Assembly (NCBI RefSeq): GCF_040412425.1
Contig: NC_089782.1
Coordinates: 20,151,622-20,215,621 of the forward strand
Length of the DNA stretch: 64,000 bases
Direction: 5' to 3'
From: Macrobrachium rosenbergii
Lineage: Eukaryota; Arthropoda; Malacostraca; Decapoda; Palaemonidae
Numbering within the stretch: the first letter of the stretch is position 1; every line of letters starts with the position of its first letter. Below are positions 1-14,400 of this stretch, in pieces. Made by a program: the position numbers and the translations under genes. Below the pieces are notes generated by a model. It did no database searches. It saw nothing but the letters and a program-made list of their open reading frames with translations, and was not told the DNA's origin.

Positions 1-282
1 TCCTGAGCACATACAACAAAAGAACCTCTCATCTGATTCCTTCTATACAGAATTCCAAAATCAGAATTAAAGCGAGAGGCAGTATTGACAAAATGGTATG
101 CAATACAAAGGAAGGAAAAGAAGCTAAAAGGGACACTGGATAATTCAGGAAAATGGCAAAACTCAAACATTTAAGAGTAAATTATTGACCTTATTACAGT
201 ATATTTCAATACTAAACTAGACTATGAACTTTACAAGCTTTAAATTTTTTTCATTACAACACCACAGAATACACAAACTTAC

Positions 283-888
283 TTGAGAAAAACTTGTTAC
301 TAGTGCTTCGTCATCACTTAATGCTTCAGATATTGTTGATGGATGAATTTCTTTTTCCTGCTGAATAGTTTTCACACTACTTTCTCTGGTATCTTCTGGC
401 TGACCTTGGCTTTTGACACATCCTTCAAAATTAAATTCATGCAAGGAATTTGAAGTGCCAGGCTGTGGAACACTATTCACTGCCTTAACAGACTTAGGGA
501 CTGCATATCCCTGCTGGCGGTATTCAGCTATTACTTGTTCCCGCATATCCTCAGGTAATGCCATTAATACCTCTAAGTCAATTGTTCCTTTATCTGCAGA
601 AGAGTTTTTATTATTTATCAACAAAGGTTTCACAGATCCGGAAGCTGGAGATTTCTGCACACTTGTAGAAGGCTGTGGACTTTTCCCTGGTTCAGCTTCA
701 GAATTCAAATTTCTATCTATAGCAGTGAGACATATACTGGTAGATAAGCTAGATCCTTGTTCTTTCCTCTTTTCTGAACCACTGGGCAAAGTGTTTTTAT
801 GTTTTGCCTTAGCAGACAGCATAAAACTCTTGATTGAAGCACTGCCAGAACTTGCACCAGAACCATGATGCCCCTCTAACCTTGAGAC
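283..888 (-). CDS. REV1: REV1 exon 10 (ubiquitin-binding motif 1 region)
   Basis: 202 codons from VSRLEGHHGSG to TSFSQ followed by GTAAGT. It is mostly low-complexity Ser/Pro/Glu sequence. Within it, IDLEVLMALPEDMREQVIAE is a ubiquitin-binding motif with the invariant Leu-Pro followed by MREQV. REV1 binds ubiquitinated PCNA through two such motifs; the second is not in the window. Confidence 0.92.
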
Positions 889-2409
889 CTAAAAAAAAAA
901 AAAAAAATCAGGGTACTGCAATTTTTTAACTAATTCAATGGCAAATCAAATACAGTATATCAAAAAATATGTATCACAATCTCAATGGAATGTACAAAAA
1001 AATAAAAAAATCATGATCCTCAAGCACATAACTCATGTAAGAGCCCCTGACCTGTATTCCCACACCTCGGAAGTCTTGTGGAGGTACTTTGATTTGACGG
1101 AGTAGAGTCATTACTTCTCTAAAAGTAGACAAAAGGCAAATGAGATTGAAGCTAAAAATGGAAAAATAAAGGATACATGAAAACAACCACATAATACAAA
1201 AAACCTATAAAATATCAATTAAAAATACACTTGAGTAAACGTGTACATTTTCAAACCCCAACAGTATCTTGACATTTATCATAGTTATCAATAAGATTAC
1301 CCACTTACACTTTTAACATCTGTGTAATATAAAATCACTCTTGGAACATTTCTATGATAAACATATGGTTTTCAGTACAGTGAACCCCAGATTCGCGGGG
1401 ATGCACAATTTCTCCACCCCCACAAATAGCTAAAATCTATGAATACTTAAAACCCTCTAAAACACTTTTGAACTGCCTATTTTGATAGTTCAAACACAAA
1501 TAAATCTCTAAAAATGCTTTATACTGAGTATTTTAACAGTTTTATCACAAAAAGTGCATTTAGTCATGAAAATTATATGAAAATACAGTAATTAGCGAAT
1601 ATTTCTGTGGAAAATACCGCACACGGCAAATTTTCCGCGAATGATGTGTACATACATTCCACAGAGAAATCCGGGAATAGGTGAGTCCGCGAATCATGAG
1701 AACGCGAATACGGGGAGTTTACTGTGCCTGTTTATTCAAGGATGGCTATACTTGACTGACACTCATATTTTAGCAAATAGTTAAGTACCAGTACAAGGTG
1801 ACCATGATAATGTACAGTACAGTATACAGTCATACCGCGAACTTATGTGAAGTTAGGTTCCAGAACCCCTCGCGCAGGGTAAATTTTTGTGTAAGTTTGG
1901 CACATTCTCTAAAAAAGGTCATAAATGCTTATTTCTAAAGTTTAAACACTGAATATAATCCTAACCATGCTCCCAAATTATTACGTTAACTTTTAAATGA
2001 AATTAAAGTTACTGTAATTTCATTTAAAAGTTAGCTTAATACATTAACCTTAAAAAAAAATAAATGGTTGACATAAAAACAGAGTTGGAAGAGAATTTCT
2101 GTCTCCCCCCTTCCGACCGATCTATTTTTAGAAGTCGTCTCAACCTCTTTTTAATAACTTCTTTATTCTGAGTCTCTTTCTCTTTGTTCTGAAATGCTTT
2201 TTCATGAACAAACACTGTTTTTTATTTTGACTAATACAACTCTTAGTTATTATGTGTCTGTTTTAAAACATATTTGCAACACTAGCGCATTTACACTTCG
2301 TAGACGGTACAGGTAAAATTAGATCAATTTAAACTATCTACTGTACTGTGCAGGTAAAGACGTACAGAGAATTAATAAGTTGTAAAAATGTGTGTGAGCG
2401 TTAACTATG

Positions 2410-2495
<86 letters not shown>

Positions 2496-5400
2496 TACTT
2501 TTAATATCGAATGTTATTTAATTTACACATAAAAGCTTGAAAACTTATAAAATTACATAAAAATTAAACAAACACTTTTGCACGGTTTCTCGTTTATTTT
2601 GCGTTCTGCAGGAAAACTCGTGTATAACCATTAGTTAGGTTCCAATGAAAAATTTGTGTCTGAATTCCCGCAACTTGAAAAGTTTGGGGTATGACTGTAC
2701 AGGCGGTCCCCGGTTTAACCAGGCCAGAACCCGAAAATCGTTAAGCGGAAAATCGTCGAAAATCCTCAAAATCATAAGAAAACCTTACTTTAATGCTCTG
2801 GGTGCATTGAAAACGATAAACTGCATTATTATTGAGCATAAAAACTTCAAATTATGATTATTCTGCCGTTTAAATATATTTCTTCCATTCGGTAACCCCG
2901 GAACATAAATGCGTAAGTCGGGAAATAATTTCTGATGAATATATTTGAAAAGCCGTCAGAACCTCGAACGTCGTAAGTCGGAACCGTGAACCGGGGACTG
3001 CCTGTACTGAGGTATATATGACATTTTTATAATAAAGTAAAGTTTTATATATACTTACCCAGTAATTACATAGCTATTAGTTTCTTTTAACCGGCAGTTT
3101 AAAATTTTGAAATTAAAGGTCACGCTAGTTTGTTTTGGTTATGGCGACATGTCCCACCAACTTTTGGGGAAGAAGAGGTACAGCATAGCTAAATGCTTCA
3201 ATTTGTTTATGCCCTTATGTCCAAGCGAGGGTAGGTGGGTGGGCTCCAATCATGTAATTACTGGGTAAGTATACATTAAACTTTATTTTATTATAAAAAT
3301 GTCATTTCTATATAAGTAGCTTACCCAGTAATTACAAACCTGATCTCCACATTGAATGGAGGTGGGGAGGTTGGACATATCTACCCCAAAACATTATTAA
3401 AATAGTTCAGGCAGTCCCCGGTTATCAGCAGGGGTTCTGTTCTGACGGTGTGATAACCAAATTCGCTGTTAGCTGAAAAGCTGCAATTTTCGGTCATTGG
3501 CGCCTCTGTTAGGTACAGGTAGTGCTCGAGTTACGATAATTCGACTTTTACGATAATTTGCTTTTACGATGGGATTAGTATTATATCGATATGACAATAT
3601 TTTGAAAATATGTATTTTTAAATTTCGCATGGGCGACTGGCGCGAGGCAACAACGCATAATCAGGCAGCGCACGGTGTACGCCACGCTTGGCCGGAGAGG
3701 CTGGAATAGGTACATTAATTCAATGAGCTGACCTCTTCACTTGCTCGTTGTGTCGGAAGTTAAAATAGGTCAGTGTTCGCTTTGCAATTTTGTGCGCTTG
3801 TAAATACAGGTAGGTGCACGAGTGACGATAATTCGCCTTACGATAATTCAAGTTTACGATGGAGTTAGCAATTAATACCGCACGCGACAATATTTAGAAA
3901 ATATTTTAAATTTCGAGCGGGCACAGGCAACAGCATACACTACAATTGCCGAGAATCAGGCAGCAAGAGAGACCAACTTACAATAGACCAACTTTTCTCC
4001 ATCTCTTTATTCCATCTTCTAGTTAAAAAGTAAGAGAATAATAAAAGCATTGTTAGTAACCTTATACTTTTGCGAAAATGCGATGACAGCCATAAACAAC
4101 CGAACGAGACTCTGTTGTTTTACTAATAATTGAATCGGATAACAACTGTTTGGCTTGTATTTCAACCATCGTGATAGTTAAAACAATTATCGAGTTATGT
4201 TAAAATGACGTTAAGTACTGATATGTTTTTACACTACCCTTATCCGCTTTGGAGAAAAGATCGGCAAGGAAATATACTGCTGCAGTAAATTTAAGCTGCA
4301 AGTTGTAGCTGACGCTGAGAAAAGAATGTTCAAGCTGCTAATGACTATAAATTATCGTACATTGGCAACATGGATGAAACTCGACTGCAAATAAAATTGG
4401 AAAGTATTTTAATCAAAACTACTGGACATGAAAGAACACATATTACTGCTGTTTTCACGCCGATAAAAGATACATACGAAAAGCTCAGAGTATGATGATG
4501 AAATCAAGAGAAAATAGCGAATGAATCTTGATTTTTTTTTTTTTACACAAAACAAATGGCCAGCCGCCAACGTCATCTACTAACAAAAAAATGGCTAAAA
4601 TAATTTCACAACGAGACATATTCAAGTTATATTTCGACATAAAAACACTTCATATAACGAAAAATACATATGTCCCTTATAAATAAAGTATCTAGAGATT
4701 CATTTACGCTAACTAGAAGCAAGAAATGGCCTCTGAACTGAATTAAATGCATCGAAATAAAGATCGTGATCGATTCTAAACCAAAACATTTGATCGCTAT
4801 GATCGAATTTATAATGCAAAAAGCAATATAAGAATATTTACGATTGGATACAGTGTAGTAAAGCATAACTTTTAAAAAGATCCATGGAAAAGATGCACAT
4901 TCGTTATTTTGATGTTTGTATAATACAGGTGTTATGTGAAAACAGAATACAGTATAATGTAGGCTAGGCTACCGTATATGATATACAAAAGTGCAGGCCA
5001 GGCCTTGTTTGTTATTTATTTTCTCTTTATACTGACTTATCATGTCAGTCTGCACCTGCAGAATTAGCTGACACTAATAATTACTATACCATATATGTAT
5101 AAAGTATACTGTGTAGTGTAGGCTAGGCTACCATATATGTATAGTTGGTACTGATTACCCTAGTGTAGGCTAGGCCATATTCGAAAGCATGATTTTTTCA
5201 ACAAACAATGGTTTTTTTGGAACCTAACCCCATGGTAAGTAGGGGAATACCTGTATATATCGGTGCCATTACCCAATTATCAACACCGATAAGTGGAAAT
5301 GGGCGATTACTGGCGCCGAAAATTGCCGATTTTCGTCGCTATACAAGCACTGTAAAACTCAAACTCATTACAGGGAGTCCCAGGTTATCGGCGGGCTCGG

Positions 5401-8400
5401 TTGATCCAATAAGTGAGCTCGCTGATAACCAAGGACTACTTGTAATGAGTTTGAGAATAGAAATTTGCTAACATTGAACCAATGTTGTTGAGCCTTACCT
5501 GATAACAGAGCTGCTACAGGTAGATACTGCCTCTGGTTGGCGCTCATCTTATCCAGTAGAGGCGAGGCAGTAAAGCACTGAGGGCCTACTACTACAGTGG
5601 GTGCTTTGTAGCAATGGACTAATTTCTGAGGGCTAACAAAGAATACAAGATGCCCCTGCCCAGGGTGCAGTACCACACAAAATAACCAGAGCAAATATAG
5701 TCACCATAACCAACAAAAACAAAATTAAAAACACCTACCCAAACATTAAAAACCAAATGACTGGAGGGTACTCCAAGTACATAGCACTCCCAGACTCCAA
5801 AAACTCAACACCCTAAGCAAGGCGAAGAGATTAAAGAAAGGATGTTGCTTTCTAAGTTTCCTCCCCCAACACCATGTCAGCCACGTAAAACTGACCCAGG
5901 TACTGCACTGATCTTAGGTAGTTTCATTATCCCTTAAGTAATGAGATGTAAACACTGACTTGCACTTCCAAAATGTTGATTGCACAACTGACGTGAGGGT
6001 TTAATTGTGCTTAAATGCCAAAGACATAGCGACTGCTTTTATCTCATGGGCTTTTACCTTGCATGAAGAGAGAGAGTCTTCGCTCACCATGGAATGGGCT
6101 TCTGAGATCGAGTCCCTGAGAAAGAATGCCAGGGCATTCTTAGGCAAAGGCCAAGAGGGATATTTCACAGAACACCAAAGGTTCCTTGATGTACCACGAA
6201 TAGTCTTCATTCTGAGAAGATAAAACTTAAGGGCCCTTACTGGACAGAGAGCTCTTTCTTCTTCAGACGGGCCTACTATCTCAGACAAGCTCTTGATCGT
6301 AAAAGAAGGAGGCCATGGATTCGATGGCGATTCGTTCTTAGCTAAAAATTCTAGGGAAAAGGAGCAAACTGCATTCCCCTGAGAAAATCTGGCATTTTTG
6401 TCCAAAGCATGGGTTTTGATGGATCTTGTCGCAGTGGCCAGGGCAACCAGAAAAAAGTTTTTCTGGTAAGATACCTTAAAGAGACAGACTGCATGGGCTT
6501 AAAATGTGAACTGGTCAGCCACTTAAGTATTACGTCCAAATTCCAGGACAGCAGAGGTTTTTCTTTAAGCTTTGAGGTATCAAAGGACTTAATAAGGTCG
6601 GGCAAATCATGGTTAGAAGATAAGTCCATTCCTTTACTGTGGAAAACTGAGCTAAGCAATGCTCTGTAGCCTTTAATGGTAGAGGTGGAAAGTCCTTTAG
6701 TGGAGCATAAGAACAGAAGAAAGTCCACTATTTCTGTTACAGAGGTATTAGAAGAGGACACGTTATTTCGTCTGCACCAAGACCTGAAGATAGACCGCTT
6801 AGCCTGGTAGACTTTATCTGATGACTGTCTTCTGCACTTCGCAATTGTGTCTGCAGCCTCTCTTGAAAAGCCCTTCTTTCAGAGCAATCTCTTAACAGTT
6901 TGAATCCTGTTAGGGCCAGGAGGACAGGTTTTGGTGGAACCGTCGAAGTGAGGTTGCCTGAGAAGTAGTTGCTTCTGTGGCAGCAGTCTTGGGAAGTCCG
7001 CAAGAAGTTCCAGCAGATCCAGGAACCACTCCTTTGCTGGCCAGAAGGGGGCTATCAAAATCATGGACAGGTTTTGATGAGACCAAACTTTGTTGAGGAC
7101 TTACCTCAATAAACTGAATGGGGAAAAGGCATACAGATCTTTGCCCGACCAGTCCTGCAACATTGCATCGGTCATCCATGTTAAGGAATCTGGTACTGGT
7201 GAGCAGAAGAAAGGAAGTCAGTGATTCCTGGAGGACATGAACAAATCTATCATGGTTTCCCCAGAGCTTCCACAGATCCAGGCAAGCCAACGGGTCTAAT
7301 GTCCACTCTGCAGGAAGGATCTGTTTCTGACGGCCAATTCGTCCACCAGAACGCTGAGTTTCCCCTGGATAAAGCACGTTATCACTTGTGTGTTGTTCTG
7401 GTATAACCAGAGAAGAAGAACCCTTGCTGTTTCGTACAGGAAGAGGGAGTGAGTTCCCCCCTTCTTGATGTACACCAGTGCAGTCGTGCTGTCTGAATGC
7501 ACTGCTACCGTCTTTCTGCAAATTCTGAAGCGAAGCACTGTAAGCCTAGAAATACTGCCTGTAACTCCTTTACATTGATATACCAGTTTTGCTGTTCTTG
7601 AGACCAGGTACCTGACACTTCTTCTGAACCTAAAAGAGCTCTCCAACCTAGGTTCGACGCATCTGAAAAGAACTCTAGGCTGGTTCAGAGGGAGAAGAGA
7701 TTTCCCTTCTGATAGCCTCTTCCTGGAACTCCACCAACGAAGATCCTCTTTGATTTCTACCATTATCAGGAACACAAATGAGCGCAAGAACTTTTTCCTA
7801 TTCCAGCTGGCTCTGAGTTAAGAATTGCAGAGGTCTCAGGTGTAGTCTTCCCAGAGTGACAAATTGTTCTATGGGCGAGAGGATAACTAGAGGGCTCATC
7901 CATTGATTGGCCGACCAAGAACCTAGTTCCATAAATTCTTTTACTGCCTGAAGACGCTTGTCTATTCTCTTCGGGACTGGGAAAACCCAAAAATCCTGAG
8001 AGTTGACAATCATTCCTAAATAAGGAATCTCCTGTGAAGGAGTCAGGAGAGACTTGTCCCGATTGATGACGAGACCCAAGTCTTAGGCCAGTACAAGAGT
8101 TGTGTGAATGTCCTCCGTACACTGAGCTTCCAAGCTGAAATGTAGTAACCAGTCGTCGAGGTATAGAGAGATCTTTATCTCCATCAAATGAAGCCACTTT
8201 GCTACAGCAGCCAATACCCTGGTAAACACTTGAGGAGCTGTTGAGAGACCGAAGCACAGACCCTCGAAATTGGAACACCTTGCCCTGAAACACAAACCTG
8301 AGGTACTTTCTCGAAGTCGGATGAACTGGAATATGAAAGTACAGTAATACTTTGATCTTATATGATTCGAGTTGCGCAAATTCACAGTCACACGAACTTT

Positions 8401-11400
8401 TCACTGGAACCTAACTAATGGGCATACGCGATTTTTTCACAGACACACGAAATTCTCAAGAAACCCTGCAGAAGTGGGTGTTTAATTTTTGAGTAATTTA
8501 TAAGTCTTCATGCTTTTTTTTATGTGTAAAATCTGTATGAAAAATGCATTTATCTTTTACGTAAAATCTGTATGAAAAATGCATTTCATACTTTTTATGT
8601 AAAATCTGTAAGAAAAATGTTTTAATGTGCAAAATCTCTATGAAAAAGGCATTTCATGCTTTCATGTGTAAAATCTCTATGAAAAATGCATTTCATGCTT
8701 TCATGTGTAAAATCTGTATCGAAAATGTATTATTTTTTATTTTTGTACATGCATAAATATGATGCAAAGGTAATTTCAGCACATTCAGTTAGTGTACTTT
8801 TACAAGATGTGATACCCATTTGCAAAGTTACTGCACTTTTCAAAGATGATACCCTGCAGAAAATGCTTTTAATGTTTTGAAGTACATTTATAAGTTTTCA
8901 TACTTTTAACTGTAAAATCGATATGGAAAATTTATATTTATATTTCTGTACATAAATATCATACAAGTATTATGTCCATTTGTAAAGTCTTTGTCAAGGA
9001 CTTTACATGACCTTGAGATGAGGTTGTTCAGTCGCTACCACTTGATAAAATGAATTAGTTAATGTAATATCAGAGATGTAACTAAGAGTTGTATAAGTGT
9101 CATTCTTTGAAAATTATCTGTTCACCTGAGAAAAGTGCTGGTGCAATCTGTATGTGCATGTAATTACAGCACGTTCAAGTTGGTGTACTTTTACAAGAAT
9201 CCTTTAGTTACTGCATTTTTCAAAAGATGATCCCTGTAGAAAGTGTGTTTAATTTTAAGTTTTTGTTTTTAGGTGTAAAATCAGAATGAAAATTTGTATT
9301 TATATATCTCAAGCATAAATACGATGTACAAAAAGCAGTACAGTTACTGTATTACAGTATCTCTCTCTCTCTCTCTCATTCGTAGTTAGCGCTCAAACAT
9401 ACTTTACAACTTATTATTTCTCTGGCACGTCATTACCTGTACAGTATGTAATTTTAAATTAATTGAATTTTACCTGTACTGTACTACCTTCAATAACATT
9501 ATGTACATGTTTTCGATGTTTTATGGAATTGTACTTTGTTGACTGTGACGTTTTGCCTAGTAACAAAAGAAAACGGCTTTACTCTAAGTGACAAAGAAAA
9601 CAGCATCCCAACAATTAGGGTAACATTAGTATACGACGCACCTACTGTAAAATGCGCTATTATGAAACTGCAGTACTCAATTTTTATGTCAACCATTTAC
9701 TGTATTCCTTTTTTAAGGGTAATAAGCTAAATTTTTTAAATAAAATTACTTCTAACTTTAGTTCATTTAAAAGTTACTTAATACTTTGGGAGCATGATTA
9801 GGTCATATTTAGTACTTAAACTCTGAAATAAACATTTATTAGCACTTTAAAGACCATGCCAAACTTACGAAAATTCACCTTGCACGAGGGGCTCTGGAAC
9901 CTAACCTCACGTAATTTCGAGGTATGACTGTACAGTAAACCACCGTATTCGCAGGGGATGCGTACCACACCCCCCACAAATAGCTAAAATCTGCGAATAC
10001 TTAAAACCCCTCTAAAAACACTTTGTGTTTGAACTATCAAAAACAAAAAAAAATCTCTAAAAATGCTTATACCTGAGTATTTCAATAGATTTATCACAAA
10101 AAGTGCATTTAGTCATGAAAATTATATGAAAATACAGTAATTAGTGAATATTTCTCAGTGAAAAATACAATGAATGGGCAAACTTTCCATGAATAATGTG
10201 TATATACGTTCCACAGAGAAATCTGTGAATAGGTGACTCCGCATATCGTGAGAACGCGAATACGGGCGTTTACTGTAAGCATCCTGCGTGTCAATGGACA
10301 CCATCCATTCTCCCTGGCGAATGGATGCAAGGAAAGTTTGGTTTGTTTCCATCTTGGAGGTTGTCTGTTTGACAGACATTTATTGCACTTACGTCCAAAA
10401 CGGGTCTCCAGCCCCCCGATGACTTGGGTTCTACATGACTTGGGTTCTACAAAGAGACGGTTTAGAATCCTGGAGAATGAATGTCCTCTACTACCTCTAT
10501 AGCCTCTCTTTGAACAAGAGACTCGACCTCTAGCAAGAGAGCATCAAATCTCTCTAAGCCTGGAGAGTAGGCTGTCAATTCCACAGGCTTGTGGACTAGA
10601 GGTGGTTTGTTCAAAAAGGGGATAGTGTAGCCTCCTTCAGGACAGACACTATCCAGGATTCCAACTCCTTTTTGTTCCTGCCGTTCCCAAAAGAGGAGAA
10701 GCTGTGCTCCTACCTGAGTACAGAGGACTATATCTTCATTTCTTGGTGGACGACTTAGAGGAAGACTTCTTGATGGAACACTGTGGAAAACGGGTACTTG
10801 CTCTTGTTCTAGTGTATGTTCTAGAACGGGAGCTCCGAAAGGGAGTAGGCCGCAACAGAGTTGAAGATCTAGGAGGAAGAACAGAAGAATCCTTGGAGCG
10901 TCTTGCAGATTGGGAGAGCAGGTCCTGAGTGTTCTTTTTCTGAAGGTCAGAGGCAATGTCAAGTACTGTAACCTGAGTAAAAAGATGTGTCTTGTCAAAG
11001 GGGGAGAAGAGGAGGGCCGATCTCTGAGACGGAGTGATGCCTTTTGAAGTAAAAGAACACCATAACTCTCTTTTCTTAAGTACATCCATGGCGTAAAGAC
11101 CAACTAACTCCTGTGTATTGTCGTGAATGCCCCTGTCAATACAGGAAAGTACTCGTAAGAGGTCCGCAGAAGTGTCTTGAGGCAAAAAGGAGCAGTGTCT
11201 AATCTTGGGCGCTAGTGCACTCACTGCCCAGTCTAAGAAGCTCATCATTTTGAAAACCTTAAAAATATTCTATTCCGAAGATGAAAACATAATTTTGGCT
11301 GAGGTGAAATCTGATCTCCAAGCCAAGTTGATAAGGCCGGAGAAGTCTACCTGAGAGGAGGCAGAGACTCCCAGGGAAGGCACTTCTCCCGTTGCATAAA

Positions 11401-14400
11401 ACCTATAACTCAACCTAGACAACTTGGAAGGTGGGAAACAAAAAACTGCTTTACCTTGCTCCCTCTTCTCAGAGAACCACCCTTCTACTTTATTCAGTGC
11501 CTTCTTTGCTGAGGAGGAGCCAGTTTCGGTAACCTTGAAGAACCAGGTGAAGGAGCTTCCACAAAGAAAGTCGAAGCAGGAGAGGAGGGAGCAGCTGGCC
11601 AAAAGAAGCTTGGGGAGGTCGCTAGCAAGAACTTCAATAACGCAGAGTACTCCGACGAAGGACATCTTGATCTTGAACGACCTCTTCTTCAGAAGAGACA
11701 GGAGAAAGTGAAAAGTCTGCTGTCGTCTGAGCTGTAGGAGGAGCTTTCTGAAGCAAACTTAGAATGCTATCTAGCTTACTCTGGATCAGGTCAACCGAAG
11801 GGGGAACGCTGTCTGAGATGACACTGCAAGGAGGCGGTGGAGGAGCGGGCACCAACAGGCACTCAGGGAGCACTGTAGAGACGGGAGCCAATGACGAAAC
11901 TTGATGGCAGACAAGTGCCGATGGGCGCTCATCTGTAAATGGGAGCTTGGGTGCTTCGACGCTAGTTGCTGGCCGCTCGGGAACCGATTGTAGAGGTGAT
12001 GGTGCTGGGCGACAACTCCTGATGAAGGGGTTCCCTTGTGCAAAGAAGAATGTCTACATGCCACAAGGAACTTTGGCGCCAATTTACAATTGTCATCTGA
12101 TGTAGCGGAAGAGAATTGCTCCGGGCTATCCCAGTGACTGCAAGAGGGGCGTGCTGAATCCTTGCCCTTCTTGAAAGGAACAGGAGCAGAGATCTTGAAG
12201 TCCATAGCACGCCTTTTCAGAGGGTGTGACTCGTCCGCACAGTGCTGTGAGAGCCTGGGACTAAAATCCTCAGAGCTGGAGGACACAGTGAGGACTCACT
12301 TGAAGGCCTTTCCAATGGTCTTTGGTTGCAGTCTGGGATTCATCAACAGACTGAACTGGGGGAATGCTTGGGGGCAGACCCCACCGACCTCCCTTAAGCT
12401 ACCATTTTGACTCCTACCAGGTACTGGGGAGTATACCAGGGGACCTTGGCCTTGGAGAATTGGCAGGCTGAACAGCCACCTCCTCCACTACCACAGCACT
12501 AGCACTGGGTGCCACGGGGTGCTCTGACTCCCTTTTATTCATCAACACTTTCACAGGTGGCACTAATTTAGCGACTGATTGCACAATTAATTCAAAGCAA
12601 GTGTCGATTTTCGACTCCAGACTGACGATGGTGTTGGGATCGGCGCGACAGCCGGGTAAAGGAGAGGATTGCACAGGTGGAGGAGATGGAATGGGATTGG
12701 AAGAAATTACAGGTACATTTGCATCCGACTTAGAGGGTGAATCCTGACTAGCTAAGGCTTTACTAGATTCCCTGGCAATAGCTTTCCTCTTCCCATCTCT
12801 AGCTGGTTTCTTAAGATGTGAATCTAAAGTCTTCCACTTCTTTAAATCCCATTCACTACATTCCTCACATCGTAAACCAACTGAACAAACAGTGTTAGAG
12901 TCATAGGATTCTTTAGTAAGGCTAGTATTGCAGCCTTTGCTACAATACCTAATAATGGAACTACCAGTGTCAGACATCGTGGAAAATTACAAAGACAAGT
13001 CCAAAAACGGGCAAAAGTCGTAAACCAATGATCAAAACTTGCCTAACACTATCTAAATTGTGCCAAAAGGCTATGAAAATAAATACTTCACCAATTGTAG
13101 ATAGAACAAGCAACCAGCAAAATATAAATTTCAAAATTCAAACAGCTGACAGCCGGCAGAAACAAATTGAAGCTCTTTGCTATGTTGTACCTCTTCTTCC
13201 CCCGAAAGTGGGCGGGGCACGTCACCATAACCAAAACAAACTAGTGTGACCTGCAATTTCAAACTTTTAAGCTGCTGGTTAAAAGAAACTAATAGCTATG
13301 TAGTTACTGGGTAAGTTGCTTAAATAAAAAATAATTTACGAGTAAAAGGTAATTTTCAAAATTCAACTTGGCCACGATGCTACATATACAATACATATAA
13401 TTTGGTTAGAAAATGCATATAACTCATCAATCTTCATTTGAAATGTAACATTTTTGCCACATAAGATGCCATTTTACTGATAGTATCTTGGTAAAACAAC
13501 ATTAATAACTTCATTATTTCAATTCACTACACTTTTACTTCTAGACACTTGGCATTTGACCTTATTCATGTACAGTATACTGTATACCACTAGAAAGTCA
13601 ATTTTACACAAAACTCTCAGAAAAACTTGAACATGCATTGCATAAATATACCTAGACATGTTCACACTAGCATTCACTACTTTTACTGATTTAATATATT
13701 TTGTGTCATCTGTGGTTTTATTTTTGTTAAAAGTACAAACTCCGTCACTTGTCTGACTTATGGTTGCAAGAATATTTCAACATCTTCAATTCTCAGTGAT
13801 TACTCGATTATAGTGCATACCAGGAAAATATTTTATATTTTTGCTGTATTCATATACTACTGTCACCATTCCCACTTTCATCATGTTTACTCATTCTTAA
13901 CACCCTTATGCTCCCTACCTTTCAATAGTTGATGCTGATGATGTTGCAATCCCCAAAGAAGTAGATTTGGCAATGTTGTCACAAACTCCATGTCCCATAA
14001 ACTTTGCAGTCTCAATAGGAGCATCTTTTGCTCTAATCTGACCCAAGAATAATTCAGCTTTAGATGTGAAATAATAAATTTAACCTACAATATTAAAACA
14101 AGAATACCTAATACTTCTGAAAATAACTGTAATATGAGAGAGGGTTGAACAAATAGTCCTATCCCTGGAGATGCTACATGACATATCCTGGAGCTCAGAC
14201 AAAGGTACCTTCATTTTACATGGTTATACTGGGACTAGCTTTGAAAAAGGCTGGTTCTGATTTTGACAACGATAAATCCCTACCCTACTGACATTATATA
14301 ACATCCTGAAGATCAAACACAAGTTCCTTCATTCTTCATATTTATATAGAGGCCAGCTGTAAAAGATGTTGGCTGTGCACTGAATGGAATTCACACCCTC

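Larger units (their letters stand above)
3050..13318 (-). mobile_element. DIRS-type tyrosine-recombinase retrotransposon, broken, with nested insertions
   Basis: On the minus strand the order is a gag-like frame (about 12977-11270), reverse transcriptase/RNase H (about 10700-7300) and a tyrosine recombinase (about 6761-5880), the DIRS1 order. Its RT carries YLDDW rather than YxDD followed by retroviral context, as in DIRS. The segments at about 3050-3215 and 13150-13318 are inverted copies of each other (both contain ACTTACCCAGTAATTACA-like ends), fitting DIRS inverted termini. The left end is complex, with extra copies of the terminal motif at 3250-3330, so its exact boundary is uncertain. 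It lies in REV1 intron 8 in the same orientation as the gene. Frameshifts, stops and two insertions mean it cannot be active. Confidence 0.8.

Noticed and set aside
413..868. 151-codon plus-strand frame opposite REV1 exon 10
   Set aside because: It is the antisense shadow of a well-supported coding exon.
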